64,000 bases of DNA, taken from contig JAALGZ010000023.1 in the NCBI GenBank assembly GCA_015227615.1, positions 310,001 through 374,000 on the forward strand, written 5' to 3'. The translations under genes and the position numbers were made by a program. This DNA is from Labyrinthula sp. Ha. Taxonomy: Eukaryota; Sar; Bigyra; Labyrinthulida; Labyrinthulaceae. The first letter of the stretch is position 1, and each line of letters opens with the position of its first letter. Below are positions 24,538 through 36,899 of this stretch, piece by piece. The notes below the pieces were generated by a model. It saw nothing but the letters and a program-made list of their open reading frames with translations, did not search any database and was not told where the DNA came from.

Positions 24538-25515
24538 ATGGAGAACTTGCGAAAAGAACCTTACACCATAATTTGGAATAATGGACACGTCTCATATATT
24601 TATCCAATTACTGATTCTTGTATTTACAAATATGATCGCAGTCACAAATTTATCGTGCAAAAACACACAAAAGATCTTATGGAAGAAAATCACTTTTTAA
24701 GGGCTTTTGAATCTCATAGAGATTATCAAACAGTGAAAATAGAAATAAACAAAGGAGAAACTCTTACAGATGAAATGATAAAGATATTATCAAAATGTAT
24801 TATGCTACTCAAAGAAAATGTTGTGATAAAACTGACGTTCTTAGGGTTCTCAGAATTGGATATTGTTGATCCAACGCTTCTTAATATAAAAAAAGCATTT
24901 CTATTTGAAAAAAGAAAAAAAATTTTCATCAATTGTAGCATTAATAACCTAAGTTACAGTTTCTTTGCTGTAAATCTTCCCGCAGTTTTTGAACTGATAG
25001 ATGGTTGTCTTCAAAAGGAAGATTCATTTATTCTTCAAGAAGCGAAATTTTTGACAAAGAAAAAATCTAAAGCTAAAATTATAGTAAATACGAAGGCAGA
25101 AATAAGCTTTTTTAGTTTTTTTTCGGTTTCTTTTGATAATGCATCTTTATTATATTTATGTAAATTTTTTTCTATGAATAAATATACTAATTTGAAAAAT
25201 ATCCGTATTATGCGCACGCGCTTTCAAAGTGATAAATATTTGATTTTATTGCTTTTTAGTCTATCAGAGTATATTCAAAATTCTTTTTGTGTCAAGAATT
25301 TAACAATTCATTCATACCTAGAGGAAAAGAATACAGTCAATCCAACACTGAAACTATTTTCTAGTATGCTAAAAGGAAGTAACTACCAAACAAAGATCGA
25401 AGAACATTTTTTTCTTAAGTTCTCTTTACATCGTAAAGTTTTAAAATTTTATCATTATCTTGATCATATAGATACGGGAATAAGTCCTAAGGTTATTGCT
25501 TTGGATAGAACTTAA
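24538..25515 (+). CDS. 325-residue protein of unknown function, copy A
   Basis: A complete open frame starting MENLRKEPYTIIWNNGHVSY and ending ALDRT before TAA, with a purine-rich context at the ATG. It is rich in Lys, Phe, Leu and Ile, with no signal peptide or clear membrane segment. Several stretches of alternating hydrophobic residues (for example around 205-270, LKNIRIMRTRF and VKNLTIHSYL) have the rhythm of degenerate leucine-rich repeats, but I would not assign the family. A nearly identical copy lies at 43066-44043. Six amino-acid differences all fall between residues 95 and 130. An intact frame in both copies argues for a functional gene. Confidence 0.65.
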   Translation: MENLRKEPYTIIWNNGHVSYIYPITDSCIYKYDRSHKFIVQKHTKDLMEENHFLRAFESHRDYQTVKIEINKGETLTDEMIKILSKCIMLLKENVVIKLTFLGFSELDIVDPTLLNIKKAFLFEKRKKIFINCSINNLSYSFFAVNLPAVFELIDGCLQKEDSFILQEAKFLTKKKSKAKIIVNTKAEISFFSFFSVSFDNASLLYLCKFFSMNKYTNLKNIRIMRTRFQSDKYLILLLFSLSEYIQNSFCVKNLTIHSYLEEKNTVNPTLKLFSSMLKGSNYQTKIEEHFFLKFSLHRKVLKFYHYLDHIDTGISPKVIALDRT

Positions 25516-26175
25516 GTATTAGAGCGTAATTCGTACGAAATATTAAGGTTTATTATCGGTAAATCTTCTATAATTTCTTGCATCGCTTTCTTGACATTGC
25601 TCATTATTGAGTACTCAAAATAATACATTACCTAGTGTAGATAAAGAGTTAAGAATAAATATTTTCATGGTAAGCCTTTGGTTTTTCATTCCTTGTTTGT
25701 ATGTCCTAAATGAATGAATTGGCTAAACTATTATCGGTTTTGAATATTGAGAGGGCTCCATAATTATCAGAAGAATAATTATTCATTTAATTTATTCTTC
25801 ACTTCATCTGAGTTAATCAGTTTGGATAGAATTATTTTATAAATTACAAATCTAGATCATGAATATTAACACTATTCTTGGAACAAAAGCTTCATACTTA
25901 AATATATAGTACTCAAAACAACAAAGATATTTCTTCTTTCGCAGTTTTAAAAAACTGAGTCATCTGCTTAATCCATAAATTCATCTTAGAATACATGTTT
26001 AAGTTTAAGTTTCTGTCTATCCATGGTTTTGGTATATTAATCTGTTAATTATTATATTTAGAGAATGAGAATAAAATTTCATAAACAACAAATAAAAAAC
26101 AAACTTTATGTTTAGTTCATCAAACATTTAAAAAACTAAAAAGAGCTATTTTACAGGAACTTAAACTAAATCAGT

Positions 26176-27000
26176 TTATTCTAAACATTTTGTATATGTA
26201 CTTTCTAGTATTTTAGCTTCTTCTTCTGAAAAAAGTAAGAAATAAGAAATATCAGGATATAAATAGTATGAATTATTTCTGCCTGATATTATATTAACTT
26301 TTTTTCCAAGTCTATTAATATCTCTAAACAGAATAAGTTCTTTCTTCTCTCTATATTGTCCTAATAATAAAAAAAAATGGTTTTGAATACCACGAAGCAA
26401 ATACTTTAAACATTTTTGAAGCCATTCACTACAAAACTCAAAGGAAGTTATTTCTTCTAGTTTTTCTCTATAAATAAATATTGAATCAGTAAAAATAACT
26501 GCTTTTTGGTGATAAAATTTTGTTCGAAGATATAAAGTTTCAGAAAGAGAAAAGTCTTAATGCTTGAAAATTATAAAACAAGAAAAATAAGTAATGAAGC
26601 ATATTAGTAGTATATAAACTTCAAACGCAAAACAAAAAGATGAACTTTAAAGGAAGCAAAACTATATCAAGAACACAATCTGGAAATGTGTCAATTCTCA
26701 AATGTTCCGTGTAATCAACAGAGAGACAAAGAAAACAACCTCTTTCAAAATGAAACCCAGAAATACGTTATCTACCTAAAATTGTTATTATATTATTGAT
26801 ATATGTTAATTCAAACTGTTATCATCCGCAAATTTTACAAATTCTTCTAATACCTTGCTGCGAGAAGAACTTAAATTAGGTGAACAAAAAGAAAAGTTTC
26901 CAAATATCTTTCATGAAAAATAAAACAGAGAAATACTAGAAGCACTAAAAGATTCTTTTCAAAAAAAATATGTATAGGTCCGAGAATATTACAAGAGACT
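26176..27000 (-). pseudogene. decayed gene convergent to the 325-residue ORF, arm A
   Basis: The minus strand retains a long readable C-terminal part: ETLYLRTKFYHQKAVIFTDS, then REKLEEITSFEFC, then LLRGIQNHFFLLLGQYREKK, ending TKCLE at 26176. The upstream part is homologous to 40985-41323 in arm B but carries indels and a changed frame (near 26615). No family is recognised. It sits tail to tail with the 325-residue gene. An unrecognised intron could explain part of the frame change. Confidence 0.5.
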
Positions 27001-27159
27001 GTATCACAGATGTTCAGTTGACAACTTCCTCTTTCAACAATCAGTGGGCTTAAATGGAGTGTCAAACCCCTGTGCCTTCAAAATTTTAGGTTATTACAGA
27101 AATTTATGGTTTTCAAAATATTTTTTCGTTGCTTTCAAAGTTAATAAATGTATTAAGGC

Positions 27160-27594
27160 TGTTTTTCCGGAAAGCTCCTTTTTTACAATTAAGAATTAAA
27201 ACACGAAAAACAAGTCGAACTATTAACGGCTGAAGTGATGCCTCTGTCAGATGTATTCACAGCTGGGAAGCAATCAGACAGAGTAACCAGTTTCACAAAC
27301 CCTAACTGTAATCACAGGTAACTGCAGAAGTTATTCTACTACCTGTACCAACTCTCAGTTTCTAGAGCAACATAAATTGCACACTAAAGCAAGAAAGAAG
27401 TTCTACCGAAACTATATGCTGAGATGGCGACCGGGCAGGACGAAACACAAATAAAACAACAACAACTTCTAGCCGAAGTTCTCCACAAGAATTAACCAAA
27501 AGTGCCAAACTGAACCAGCTGAGACTATGCCCAAAATATGCACAAAACGAAATATCATGAATCCGGAAATTAACGAATGTGTTAATTTCCAACA
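27160..27594 (-). repeat. 3' LTR of Copia element 2
   Basis: 435 bp with TG...CA ends on the plus strand (TGTTTTTCCGG ... TTTCCAACA). On the element's own strand it begins TGTTGGAAATT right after the polypurine tract at 27595-27605. Confidence 0.92.
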
Positions 27595-30500
27595 CTCCCC
27601 CGTGGATGAAGAAGTTGATTTCTCATAGGAACGAAGTCCCCACTTACCTTGGTCATAATATCTGATAAGTTCAACTTCGAAGCCACATAATCAAGCTCCA
27701 TTAATCCTTCATTAACCCATTCTTGAAGCGCGTAATACTTCGTTGCCATGTGCTTATTCATATCACTTGGAGCTGCACGTTCAACAACATTAAGAACAGC
27801 TTGATTGTCAACGTACACTTTAATTGGCCAAACATTCATTCCAAAGAAATCATCAAGCAATCTTGCAACAAACAAGACTTCCCTTACACCAGTGTACAAC
27901 GACAGATATTCACTTTGTGCCGTTGAAGTACAAACCATCTTGATTTTCTTAGATTTCCAATGAATCAGTCCGCCATTCAGAAAAATTAAATAACCTCCAG
28001 TACTTCTAAATTTCTCAAGTTTATCATCTGCAAAACTAGCATCACAATAAAGCTCCAACTTCGAAACTCCTGAGAAACGCTTCATGATTAAACCCAAATC
28101 ACTTGTACCACAAAGGTAGGCAAGAATTGACTTTGCTCTTCTGTACACCTCTTTAGTGCCATCATGAAGCCTTCTAGCAATTCTGTTAACTGAGTAACTA
28201 ATGTCAGGTCTTGACATTGTACTAAGGTAATTTAGCTCACCAAACAACTTCTGAAGCGGTTTGATGTTATCTAGAGCTACAGAATTTTCATCCCACTTAA
28301 GATTTTCAATCATTGGCTTGCTTGGAAATTTTGTGATCCTGTACCTCGTACCCATGTCATGAATTTTTTCATTCTGATGTATCGCAACGCTTAAACTTCC
28401 CCGATCTAGTTGAAGTCCAACAAATTTTTTAACCTCACTAGTACATTTCACTTTAAATTTTTCTAACAAGAAATCCTCACAAAGTGTCATCAAACGTAAA
28501 TCCTTCGATCCAATCAAGAAATCATCAACGTAAAGTACTAACCACAATTTTGTACCAGCCTTCTCACATGAAAATATTGAAGGACATCTGGTTGATGGTT
28601 TGAAATCAAACTCTTTAATAACTTCATCAAATTTCCAATACCAAACCTGGCCAGCAACAGCCAAGCCATACAAACTAGCCCAACATTCGTAAACAAGGTC
28701 ATTAGACTTAGTTTTTTTCGGATGACCATTTGGAAGCAACAAATAAACTGGTTCGTCCATTCTACCGTTCAAGTATGCACTAGGACAATCACCTTGCTTC
28801 ACGTACCGACTGAAACCTTTTGCTAAACAAACAAAAAGACGAAGTTCTAAAGCACCTGCCGCTGGGCTGTAACAATTTTCTGGGCGATCGAATTGAAGAT
28901 CCCCTCTTGCTGCTAATCTAACCTTACGTTTCACAGCACCAGAAATGTTGTCTATCTTTTCAGTAAGAACCTCTCTGAAGGGAATACATTTCATATCCCT
29001 TCTTCTAGGTACAATTTTTAGCTCACCTTGCTCTTCTAGTTTAGTTATTTCATCTAAGTAAGATTTTTCCCATTCCGTGTTAGATGCCAAGGCGTCTTTG
29101 TAGGACTTGTAGCCTTTTTTCATGTTACCTTGGAGCTTAGCTTGAGCAATTACTACAGGAATTGTCAACAATGCCTGAGAAGTTTCTGACTGAGTCCCTG
29201 GTCTAAGCAAACTCAAACTGTCTTTGAATCGTTCTGGAACTTTAACACTTGATCGAAGTCTACTGGAGATTGGTTCTTCATTAATTTCAACTACTTCATC
29301 ATCCTCTGAAAGAGGCTCTGACACAACATCATCATATTCACTTTCAGGTGATGTATCATGAAGTAACGTTGTATCTTGTTCAGAAACAGTAACAGCGGGG
29401 GCCTGTAGCCTTTGTGAATACGGATCTGCGCTAACCTCACTTAATTCATCATCAAAGTTTTCTTTTCCATCAAAAGTAGTTTTTGGAGCAAAAAGATCAT
29501 TGACATCTTCTTCATTCTCCCCCGTTGCACCAAGCAACGTACTTTTGGAATTCAAAAATTTTTCTTCATCGCAGAAAAAACTTCTTGTAGCAAAAATTCT
29601 ACCGCTGTTAACATCTCTAACGACATAGCCATCAAAATTCTCACCATAACCAAGGAACATTACCCTTGTTGCAGTGTCATCTAACTTGCGTCTGTTTTCT
29701 CGATGGATATGAGCAAATCCAACGACTCCAAAAATTCTAAGTTTTTCAACGGGTGGTTGAACACCGAACAAAAGTTCCCACGGAGAAATGTCTCCCTTCG
29801 ACAACTTCGTAAAGTTGTACGCATGAGTCGCACATTTCATTGCGAATGACCAAAAACCTCTACTAACACCAGCTTGTTTAATGAGACTTCTCATGTTTTC
29901 CACCAAAATTCGATTAGAGTTTTCTGCACGATCAGTTTGCTCGTGTTCATAGGGAATTGTAACTTGGTGTTTGATGCCTTTCTTCTTTAAGAATCCATTA
30001 AGATTTTTATTGCAAAACTCTGTTCTATTATCTGTCCTCAGATTTTGAACCTGACCTGGGAAACTTTTTCGAGATAACTAACATGTGAAATCATCAAGTC
30101 TGGTACTTCACTTTTCTTTGCAAACGGAAAACTCCATTGAAATTGTGATCTAGCATCAGTAACTATTAATGCCCCAGTCTTACGGTCAATTGAAGTGTCA
30201 TAAGGACCCACTGTGTCTGCAACTAAAAGTTCCAGCAATTTCCTCTCTGTAGGAATCTTGCTACTTTTGGGAATTCTAACACGATGTAACTTCCCCTTCA
30301 TGCATCCAACACAGGTTGTTCTCGAGCTAAGTGGCTCGTCCTTCTTGATGAACTTCGAAACAGTTCGCACAAGACGATCTCTGCTACAATGATTCAAACG
30401 GTTATGCCAGACTTCAAGAGAAACCATAGCTTTTTCTTTCGGCAAAAAAATGCACTCTAAACAATCCATCTGTGCATCTTCTTGCTACATAAACAACTTC

Positions 30501-31783
30501 ACCTTTCGAAATGATCTTTGCAACATCCTTCGAAAACACAACGTCCACACCTTTTTCTGTCAGAGCAGCAACAGAAAGTAACATAGGTGCTCCAGACCAA
30601 TGAAGTACTCCTGAAAGAGATATTGGTTTTCCATTTTCTAACGTAAGTTTAACGTCACCAGCCTTATCGGTACATATCTCACCGCTTGCTGTAGATATCT
30701 GCTTCTCGGGAATCTTGATCTTATTAGAGAAGAGGTCACGCTCACCACATACGTGTTGTGTAGCACCAGAGTCCAGAATGAAGCTAATGCGATTCCTATT
30801 CAGCTTTGCTGCACACATCCAAGCTTCTTCTCTCTGTTTCTTTTTCTCTTTCTCATGATGTCCTTTTCCCTTCTTTGCGCTTCTTTCCGGGCATTCAGAA
30901 CGAAAATGTCCTTTCTTCCCACAACCAAAACACTTGACCGAAGACTTCTTCTTGTTGTTGTTCTTGGTAGTAGTTTCACGGGTGTTCATTGCGGTTTCCC
31001 TCTCAACAGAGTAATTTTTTCCACCAGGGTGATAAAGATCACAATCCATAAGGTAATCCAAAACTGCATCAAAAGTAGTTTCCCAAATTAACCTTGTTTC
31101 TGGTGAAGACTCCGCAGTCCTCTTAAGAGGATGTGTGATCGCCGATAAACTCCTAGGCAATCTTTCTAAGAAATTAAGAGAAAGATCCTGCCAGCTTATC
31201 ACACCGTTCATAGAATCCAACTGCACAACCAGCGCTTGATAACGCGTCATAAAGCGGAAATAATCCTTCTCAAAAGTCACATGGGCGATTTCTTGTCTCA
31301 GCTTACGCTTTTGATTCGCAACTGATCCGACAAACATTCTCTTAATGCCACGAAAAACTTCATACGCGCTACTAAAATGTCTTACCGCTACCACGAGGTC
31401 CACCTCTAGACTAGAAAGTACGTCTCTTCTGCATCTAGCTTTAACTAAATCCGCAGCGTTCTCCGCACCTCCATCAGGAACCTCAATTTGACTTCCTTCA
31501 CTAACGTGACTCCAGTATCCCAAAGATTCAAAGTGTGCTTCAAGCTGTGCTATCCAGTCGTATATATCACCATTTAGCCCAAGCTTCCGAAGTTTAGGTA
31601 CACGATCCATCAAGCTCAAATTCAAAACTCGATCCGGCCGTCTGAACCTTTCAAAGGGGTACAAAGAAGATCCCAGGAGACTTGCACTCCTAAAGTATGT
31701 TTTTTACTAGGGATGTGAGTTCCTTGATCCTACTGGGCAGAACTTACTCACGAGTATGTCTTATTGCTTTTAGGCTCTTAACC

Positions 31784-32218
31784 TGTTTTTCCGGAAAGCT
31801 CCTTTTTTAAAATTAAGAATTAAAACACGAAAAACAAGTCGAACTATTAACGGCTGAAGTGATGCCTCTGTCAGATGTATTCACAGCTGGGAAGCAATCA
31901 GACAGAGTAACCAGTTTCACAAACCTTAACTGTAATCACAGGTAACTGCAGAAGTTATTCTACTACCTGTACCAACTCTCAGTTTCTAGAGCAACATAAA
32001 TTGCACACTAAAGCAAGAAAGAAGTTCTACCGAAACTATATGCTGAGATGGCGACCGGGCAGGACGAAACACAAATAAAACAACAACAACTTCTAGCCGA
32101 AGTTCTCCACAAGAATTAACCAAAAGTGCCAAACTGAACCAGCTGAGACTATGCCCAAAATATGCACAAAACGAAATATCATGAATCCGGAAATTAACGA
32201 ATGTGTTAATTTCCAACA
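31784..32218 (-). repeat. 5' LTR of Copia element 2
   Basis: 435 bp, about 99.5 percent identical to the other LTR. No standard TGG primer site is obvious just inside it; the adjoining bases on the element strand are GGTTAAGAGCC. Confidence 0.92.
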
Positions 32219-32223
32219 AAGGC

Positions 32224-35200
32224 GGAATCAGTTGGTTAGTATTAACTTACTCTTATAGATTCTGTTTATTCTTTGAAAATTGAAGTATAAGGATATACCA
32301 CAGTGGTAATGCATTGTTGAGTTTCTAGTTTTCGCAGAACATATTTGACCGGTGGGTCTTCTATAAGAAAAGATAGATATTCGAAGGTTCTCAAAAAATA
32401 AATATATATTCCTACTTAGATTGAATAATCAATAGGAACAGAGGTTAATTTCCATCAAATTTAAACTATTATCAGAAAACTCTAACACAAATGGTTTTGT
32501 AAATCACAGAACATTTTTGCTCTTCTTTGCCCCTAAAAACTTTCTTAGGACAAGGTATCACAAGAATCAATATTCTAAAAAAAGGTTATAATAAACCTAG
32601 AATATCATAAGGAGTAATGAAAATTACGAAAAAGAACATGGTGACTTGGTAGAGCACTGGATTGTGTAACTAAGCCAGAATATCTGACACCGTGCATTTC
32701 TCTGAAATACATACGACAAAATAAAAAGAATTTAAAACGAAATTTTGAAAATGGGTATAATTTTTAACATATGAACATTCTAAATAGTACGGATCAAGTA
32801 AATAATACTTATACTGTAGTCAAAATTTTAGGATCAAACAATCGAACTTTACAGTTATATCAGAACTTGTCCAAATCATCAAGCCTTAGTTTGCCATTAG
32901 TGTAGACAAGACCTCAATTTAAGTCTAAAATCAAGAATTTTTTATCTTTTAAGAAGATAAAAAAGAAACAGATGCTCTTTGTAAACCTAGAATTGAATAT
33001 TTAATACTCTTTCATGAAATTAAAATTATGGAGGATATGATCTACACTCTTGTGGAAAAGTGGAATCGTTGCCCAGGTGAGAGAATAATATATATATAGT
33101 TTTAATCAAAGAATATATGAAAAAAAGAAGTTATGAAGACTCAATCAAGAAATTTTGTCTTTCAGCTTATCAGAAAGGTGAGTAAATAGTAAGCTGTAGA
33201 ATCATTAGAACTTTAAGACAACTTAGTCCATCCTATAATTCACCTTTTGCAATAGATATAGCTATTTGCACAAAGACAAACAAGCTATTAAGTAAATTTA
33301 AATTCAACATCAAGAAATATTCAACCGAAGTTACATAGACTCACAAATTGCGAATAATAGGGTGGCTTCAACAAACTATCAACGGGGTTGCGTGGCAATG
33401 TCAATGGAGTCCGAGGCTAAAACACACAAAAAGCATGTTGCTGTTACCATAATTTTAATGCATTAGAGGCCTTAATCAAGATTTTTTTAATCTATTGTTT
33501 GTTTGTTGATGTGAGAGACTCTTACTTTCGTTAGGATCTCTGAGTGTATGTTCCATTGTGTCCGAAATCTCAAGAATCATTCATTTTCTCAGGTTACTCT
33601 AAATCCTAAACTATTAAAATGTTGATGCAAGCATAAATGGATATTTAGTAATATTTTTTTTTGGAATAAGGTCCCAGTAGTCCAAGCAGAATTAAATTTT
33701 TCCAATCATCCTTCAGTACATTTACTACAAGATTTGATCACTACGTGACCATATTTGAACTAAGTGAAAGGTAGCGCTCTGAAATGGCATTGAAGCTAGG
33801 AACAAAATTGGTATGACTGGATTTTAACTTTTTAACTTATATTCCAACTGTATTATAAATCTTGTTATATCTAAATAATATGTTTCTTTTGCGATTAATT
33901 TTCCGAGATTGTTTTTGATGTTGTAACGTCGCTATCAGTATAGTATATTCGGTATAAAAATAAACGTCTGTTAGAGGGTTTTCTTATGACATCTGTAGGT
34001 TTCAGATATATTAAAATCTATATAGTGCTTAAAATAGCTGCCGGGTGACTCCAAAGATTATTTCCTCTTTTCATCTATTATCTCATTATATTTATTTAGA
34101 GCTCACATATGAACAGGGTTCATAATTTAAACCTAGATGCTCTCTCCATTTTACATATTTTAAGACTTGATAAAATGAGAATCTTTTCTTGGAGCTTTTA
34201 TTTTTTCAAGTTCAAAAGTTGAATTTTATAATATATGCTAAATTATTTTCTACAAAACTCATATTCCAAAGTCTTAAAGCTGGTCTTCAACAGAAGCCCA
34301 TATTCCTCTTAAATTGTTTCACCTAGAAAATATATGCAGATATCTACTTTTTTTGTTAAGACATTCTTTAATTAGTTAACAAAACTCTCTTAGTTTTCCA
34401 GACTTCCCATACTCGAAGTAATTGAAATTTTTTTACCAAAATGGTAGCTTTTCATATTGTTTGACATTTCACCTTTTCAAAAAATTATTAAACTCTCTGC
34501 TTGTTTCAAATTTGTGTTACCTATAGTCGATTTTATTTTACCATTAGGGGTAGCTTTTATCAAAAGAGTATATTTGAAATACTCTAAAATTCAAATCCAC
34601 AGCAACTGAAATATTAAATCTTTTTGCACCAGAATGTCCAGGTAAAAATCAATATATTTCCGCTACTCTGTCGAGGTTCAGTCTCGGCAACTCTTTATCA
34701 CTTACTTGATCAAAATTATTAGAATGACCTCTAATAGAATTATGTGGGAAAAAGTAAGAAGAACCCAACATTAAAAGATTAAAATATTTCCTGTTATAAT
34801 TCTCCAAAAACTAAAGTACATCCATTTTTGTATTTATAGCTGTTATACGTTTTATTTATTAAGCAACCTTCGCGCTCTTTTCATTAATTTCAACCACATT
34901 GTTATAAACACATAGATCAGTTTTACGTGCAACTCGAAATGAAATATCTTTTAACACCGTTTTCCTACCTGAATTAACTCATATGCTGTCTCTATCTCCC
35001 ATATATCTTTCTTCAGTAAATTTTCTTATTTGATTAGACCCAACACTCTCATTCTCGAACTTTTCATCTCATTATTCAAATCATTACATATTCCAGGATA
35101 TAAAAAACAATCCTCTTTGTCAGCTTCCAGCCTCTTTACTAATATCATTTATCCTCGTTTTCACTTGACCGATACCATTTCAATCCCGAGCAATTACATA

Positions 35201-36899
35201 TTTATCGGACTTTGTATTATTGCTCAAACTCTTGCGAATTTTTCACAGACTTCCAACAGGTCCAACAGTTTATTCGGCTTAGCCATATATTTCCTAATGC
35301 CCTATGCTTTGCTGTATATTCTGTACCTAACCACCAGCTAGTTTTTTTTGACTCACAACATCCAAATCCAATTTCGAATTGGATTAGTGTCCAATTGGTT
35401 GTACACTAGTTTTCAATTATAATTTCTTATAAAGGTACTGTCAATTTTGACCAGATATGTATTTAAAAACTTTGTATTTCACAGAACCAAAGTGCTTAGT
35501 TAAGCCACTTAACAAGAATTATTGGTATGATGCCTAATTTCTCTCAAAGAACTTTCTATCCAAATCATATTAGGTTCTTACAAACCTTACCATATCTAAT
35601 TATACTTTTGATATGTCTCTAGCATCTCATTTCCAACCACCAGGATATGCTTTTTTCAAATACGTCAAAGATATTCCCAGTGATATCAATTTTCTCTTTC
35701 TCTAGGTAATTCGACTAGAGTTTGATTAGTTCCTCGTAAATAATGTTAAATGGCTCCCGCGTTCAATCTTCCTCCTCTAAAATCCTCTAAATTTAACCCT
35801 CAGCCGTATTCATCCAGGTTCCTCTCTAAATCCTTTAAATTTTCTTGTCTCAAGTTTCCGAATATAATTAAAGAAGGCAATACTAGTTCCAATGTGAGGA
35901 AAGAGTTTGGTTGGCACAAAATATATGGGATGTGACGAGTGTATTTCTATTATTTTCCCTTGTAGTAATAGCCACCTCATATAAATGTTTGCTAATCTGT
36001 TTTCCATAATATAATGTCTTATACATTGAAACTTTGGTATCTTGTGTTTGTAGTTTTAATTATTACCACAGAGATATTTTCTAGAAAACTGCAACTGATT
36101 CAACTTAAACAGTTTATAATATAGTGAATACATCTTTTATCTTGATTGGTAGGGAAAATAAAAGGTTCGTTATTAATAGGACAATCTTTTAATCTGAATT
36201 ACTACTGCCAATTTTCTAATATATTTTCCTGATGCTTAGAGAAATTTAGACTGTTTTTTCTACCTAAGAAATATTTGCGGAGAGTTTTTACTAGAAATAA
36301 TTGAGCTGAAGTTATGCATCTTATGGATTTCACCGGTAACACATTTAGAAATCATCCTACTTCTTCAAGTAGCATCGATATATTATCGTCTGTTAAATAT
36401 TGTTTATATCTGAGTTTTCTATGATGTTTCATTAAATTTTTCTTATGAACCTCGGTAGTATCATTTGTGAATGATGTGTACGTGCATCAAACTGTTGAGA
36501 TATGTCGTTTCATTCAATAAAGTTTGTCACTACTTGTTTGAGAAAATGATTCTGCTTGTCCGGTAACAATAAGAATTCACCAGCTCGTTTATAATTTGAA
36601 TGCAAAGTCTATAACAATGTAAATATTTTACTAACCTTTGTATTTTTTTTATTTTTGTAGGACAATCAACCGCAATAAGGAATTAATCGCCATCAGGATA
36701 TATATTTCTTCCATGTTTAAATATAGAATTCCACTTAAAGTAAATTCTCTATATCTTCAGATTAAGCAGTAACACTTAAAGATTTTTTTCATTATTTTTG
36801 AAGTTGTTTTGCATTGAATACATTACCTCTTAAATATTTTCAGCCTCATCACGAGAAAACTAGTTATTTTTTTATTTAAAGGAATATAGAATTTTCAAT
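32224..36899. other. AT-rich stretch without a recognisable gene
   Basis: I see no convincing host gene. Short frames at 35030-35341 and 35750-35935 show no motif. A tRNA-like fragment near 32640-32705 is discussed under the rejected items. The part after about 35000 becomes pyrimidine-rich on the plus strand, like the gypsy fossil that follows, so it may be further decayed sequence of that element. Confidence 0.4.

Larger units (their letters stand above)
24495..27015 (+). repeat. arm A of a large inverted duplication
   Basis: This stretch matches 40888-44090 in reverse orientation, with about 13.9 kb between the arms. From about 24495 to 26010 the arms are almost identical; from 26010 outward they show many substitutions and small indels. 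The left boundary lies at AAATATTTAAAATAAACC and the right boundary near CACAGATGTTC. Arm A lacks the roughly 690-bp block present in arm B. Confidence 0.85.
27160..32218 (-). mobile_element. Copia-type LTR retrotransposon 2 (fossil, very young)
   Basis: A 5.06-kb minus-strand element with 435-bp LTRs that differ at about two positions, flanked by a 5-bp AAGGC duplication (27155-27159 and 32219-32223). Parts in transcription order are gag (about 31660-30900, with zinc knuckle CFGCGKKGHFRSEC), protease (about 30780, LDSGATQHVC), integrase (about 30440-29600), reverse transcriptase (about 29100-28350, LYVDDFLIG) and RNase H (about 28100-27610). A polypurine tract ending GGGGGAG abuts the 3' LTR. 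The tiny LTR divergence means a very recent insertion. It looks nearly whole, with about two interruptions. Confidence 0.94.

Noticed and set aside
27362-27595. 77-codon open frame in the LTR of Copia element 2, repeated at 31986-32219
   Set aside because: The two are simply the same LTR sequence; no motif and no reason to expect a gene there.
32640-32705. tRNA-like segment containing GACTTGGTAGAGCACTGG, as in a tRNA D-arm and box A
   Set aside because: No matching acceptor stem, no TTCGA-type T-loop at the right distance and a poor anticodon stem; at most a tRNA-derived fragment or chance.
35030-35341. 103-codon plus-strand frame with hydrophobic stretches
   Set aside because: No start context, no motif, no neighbour; composition explained by the pyrimidine-rich strand.
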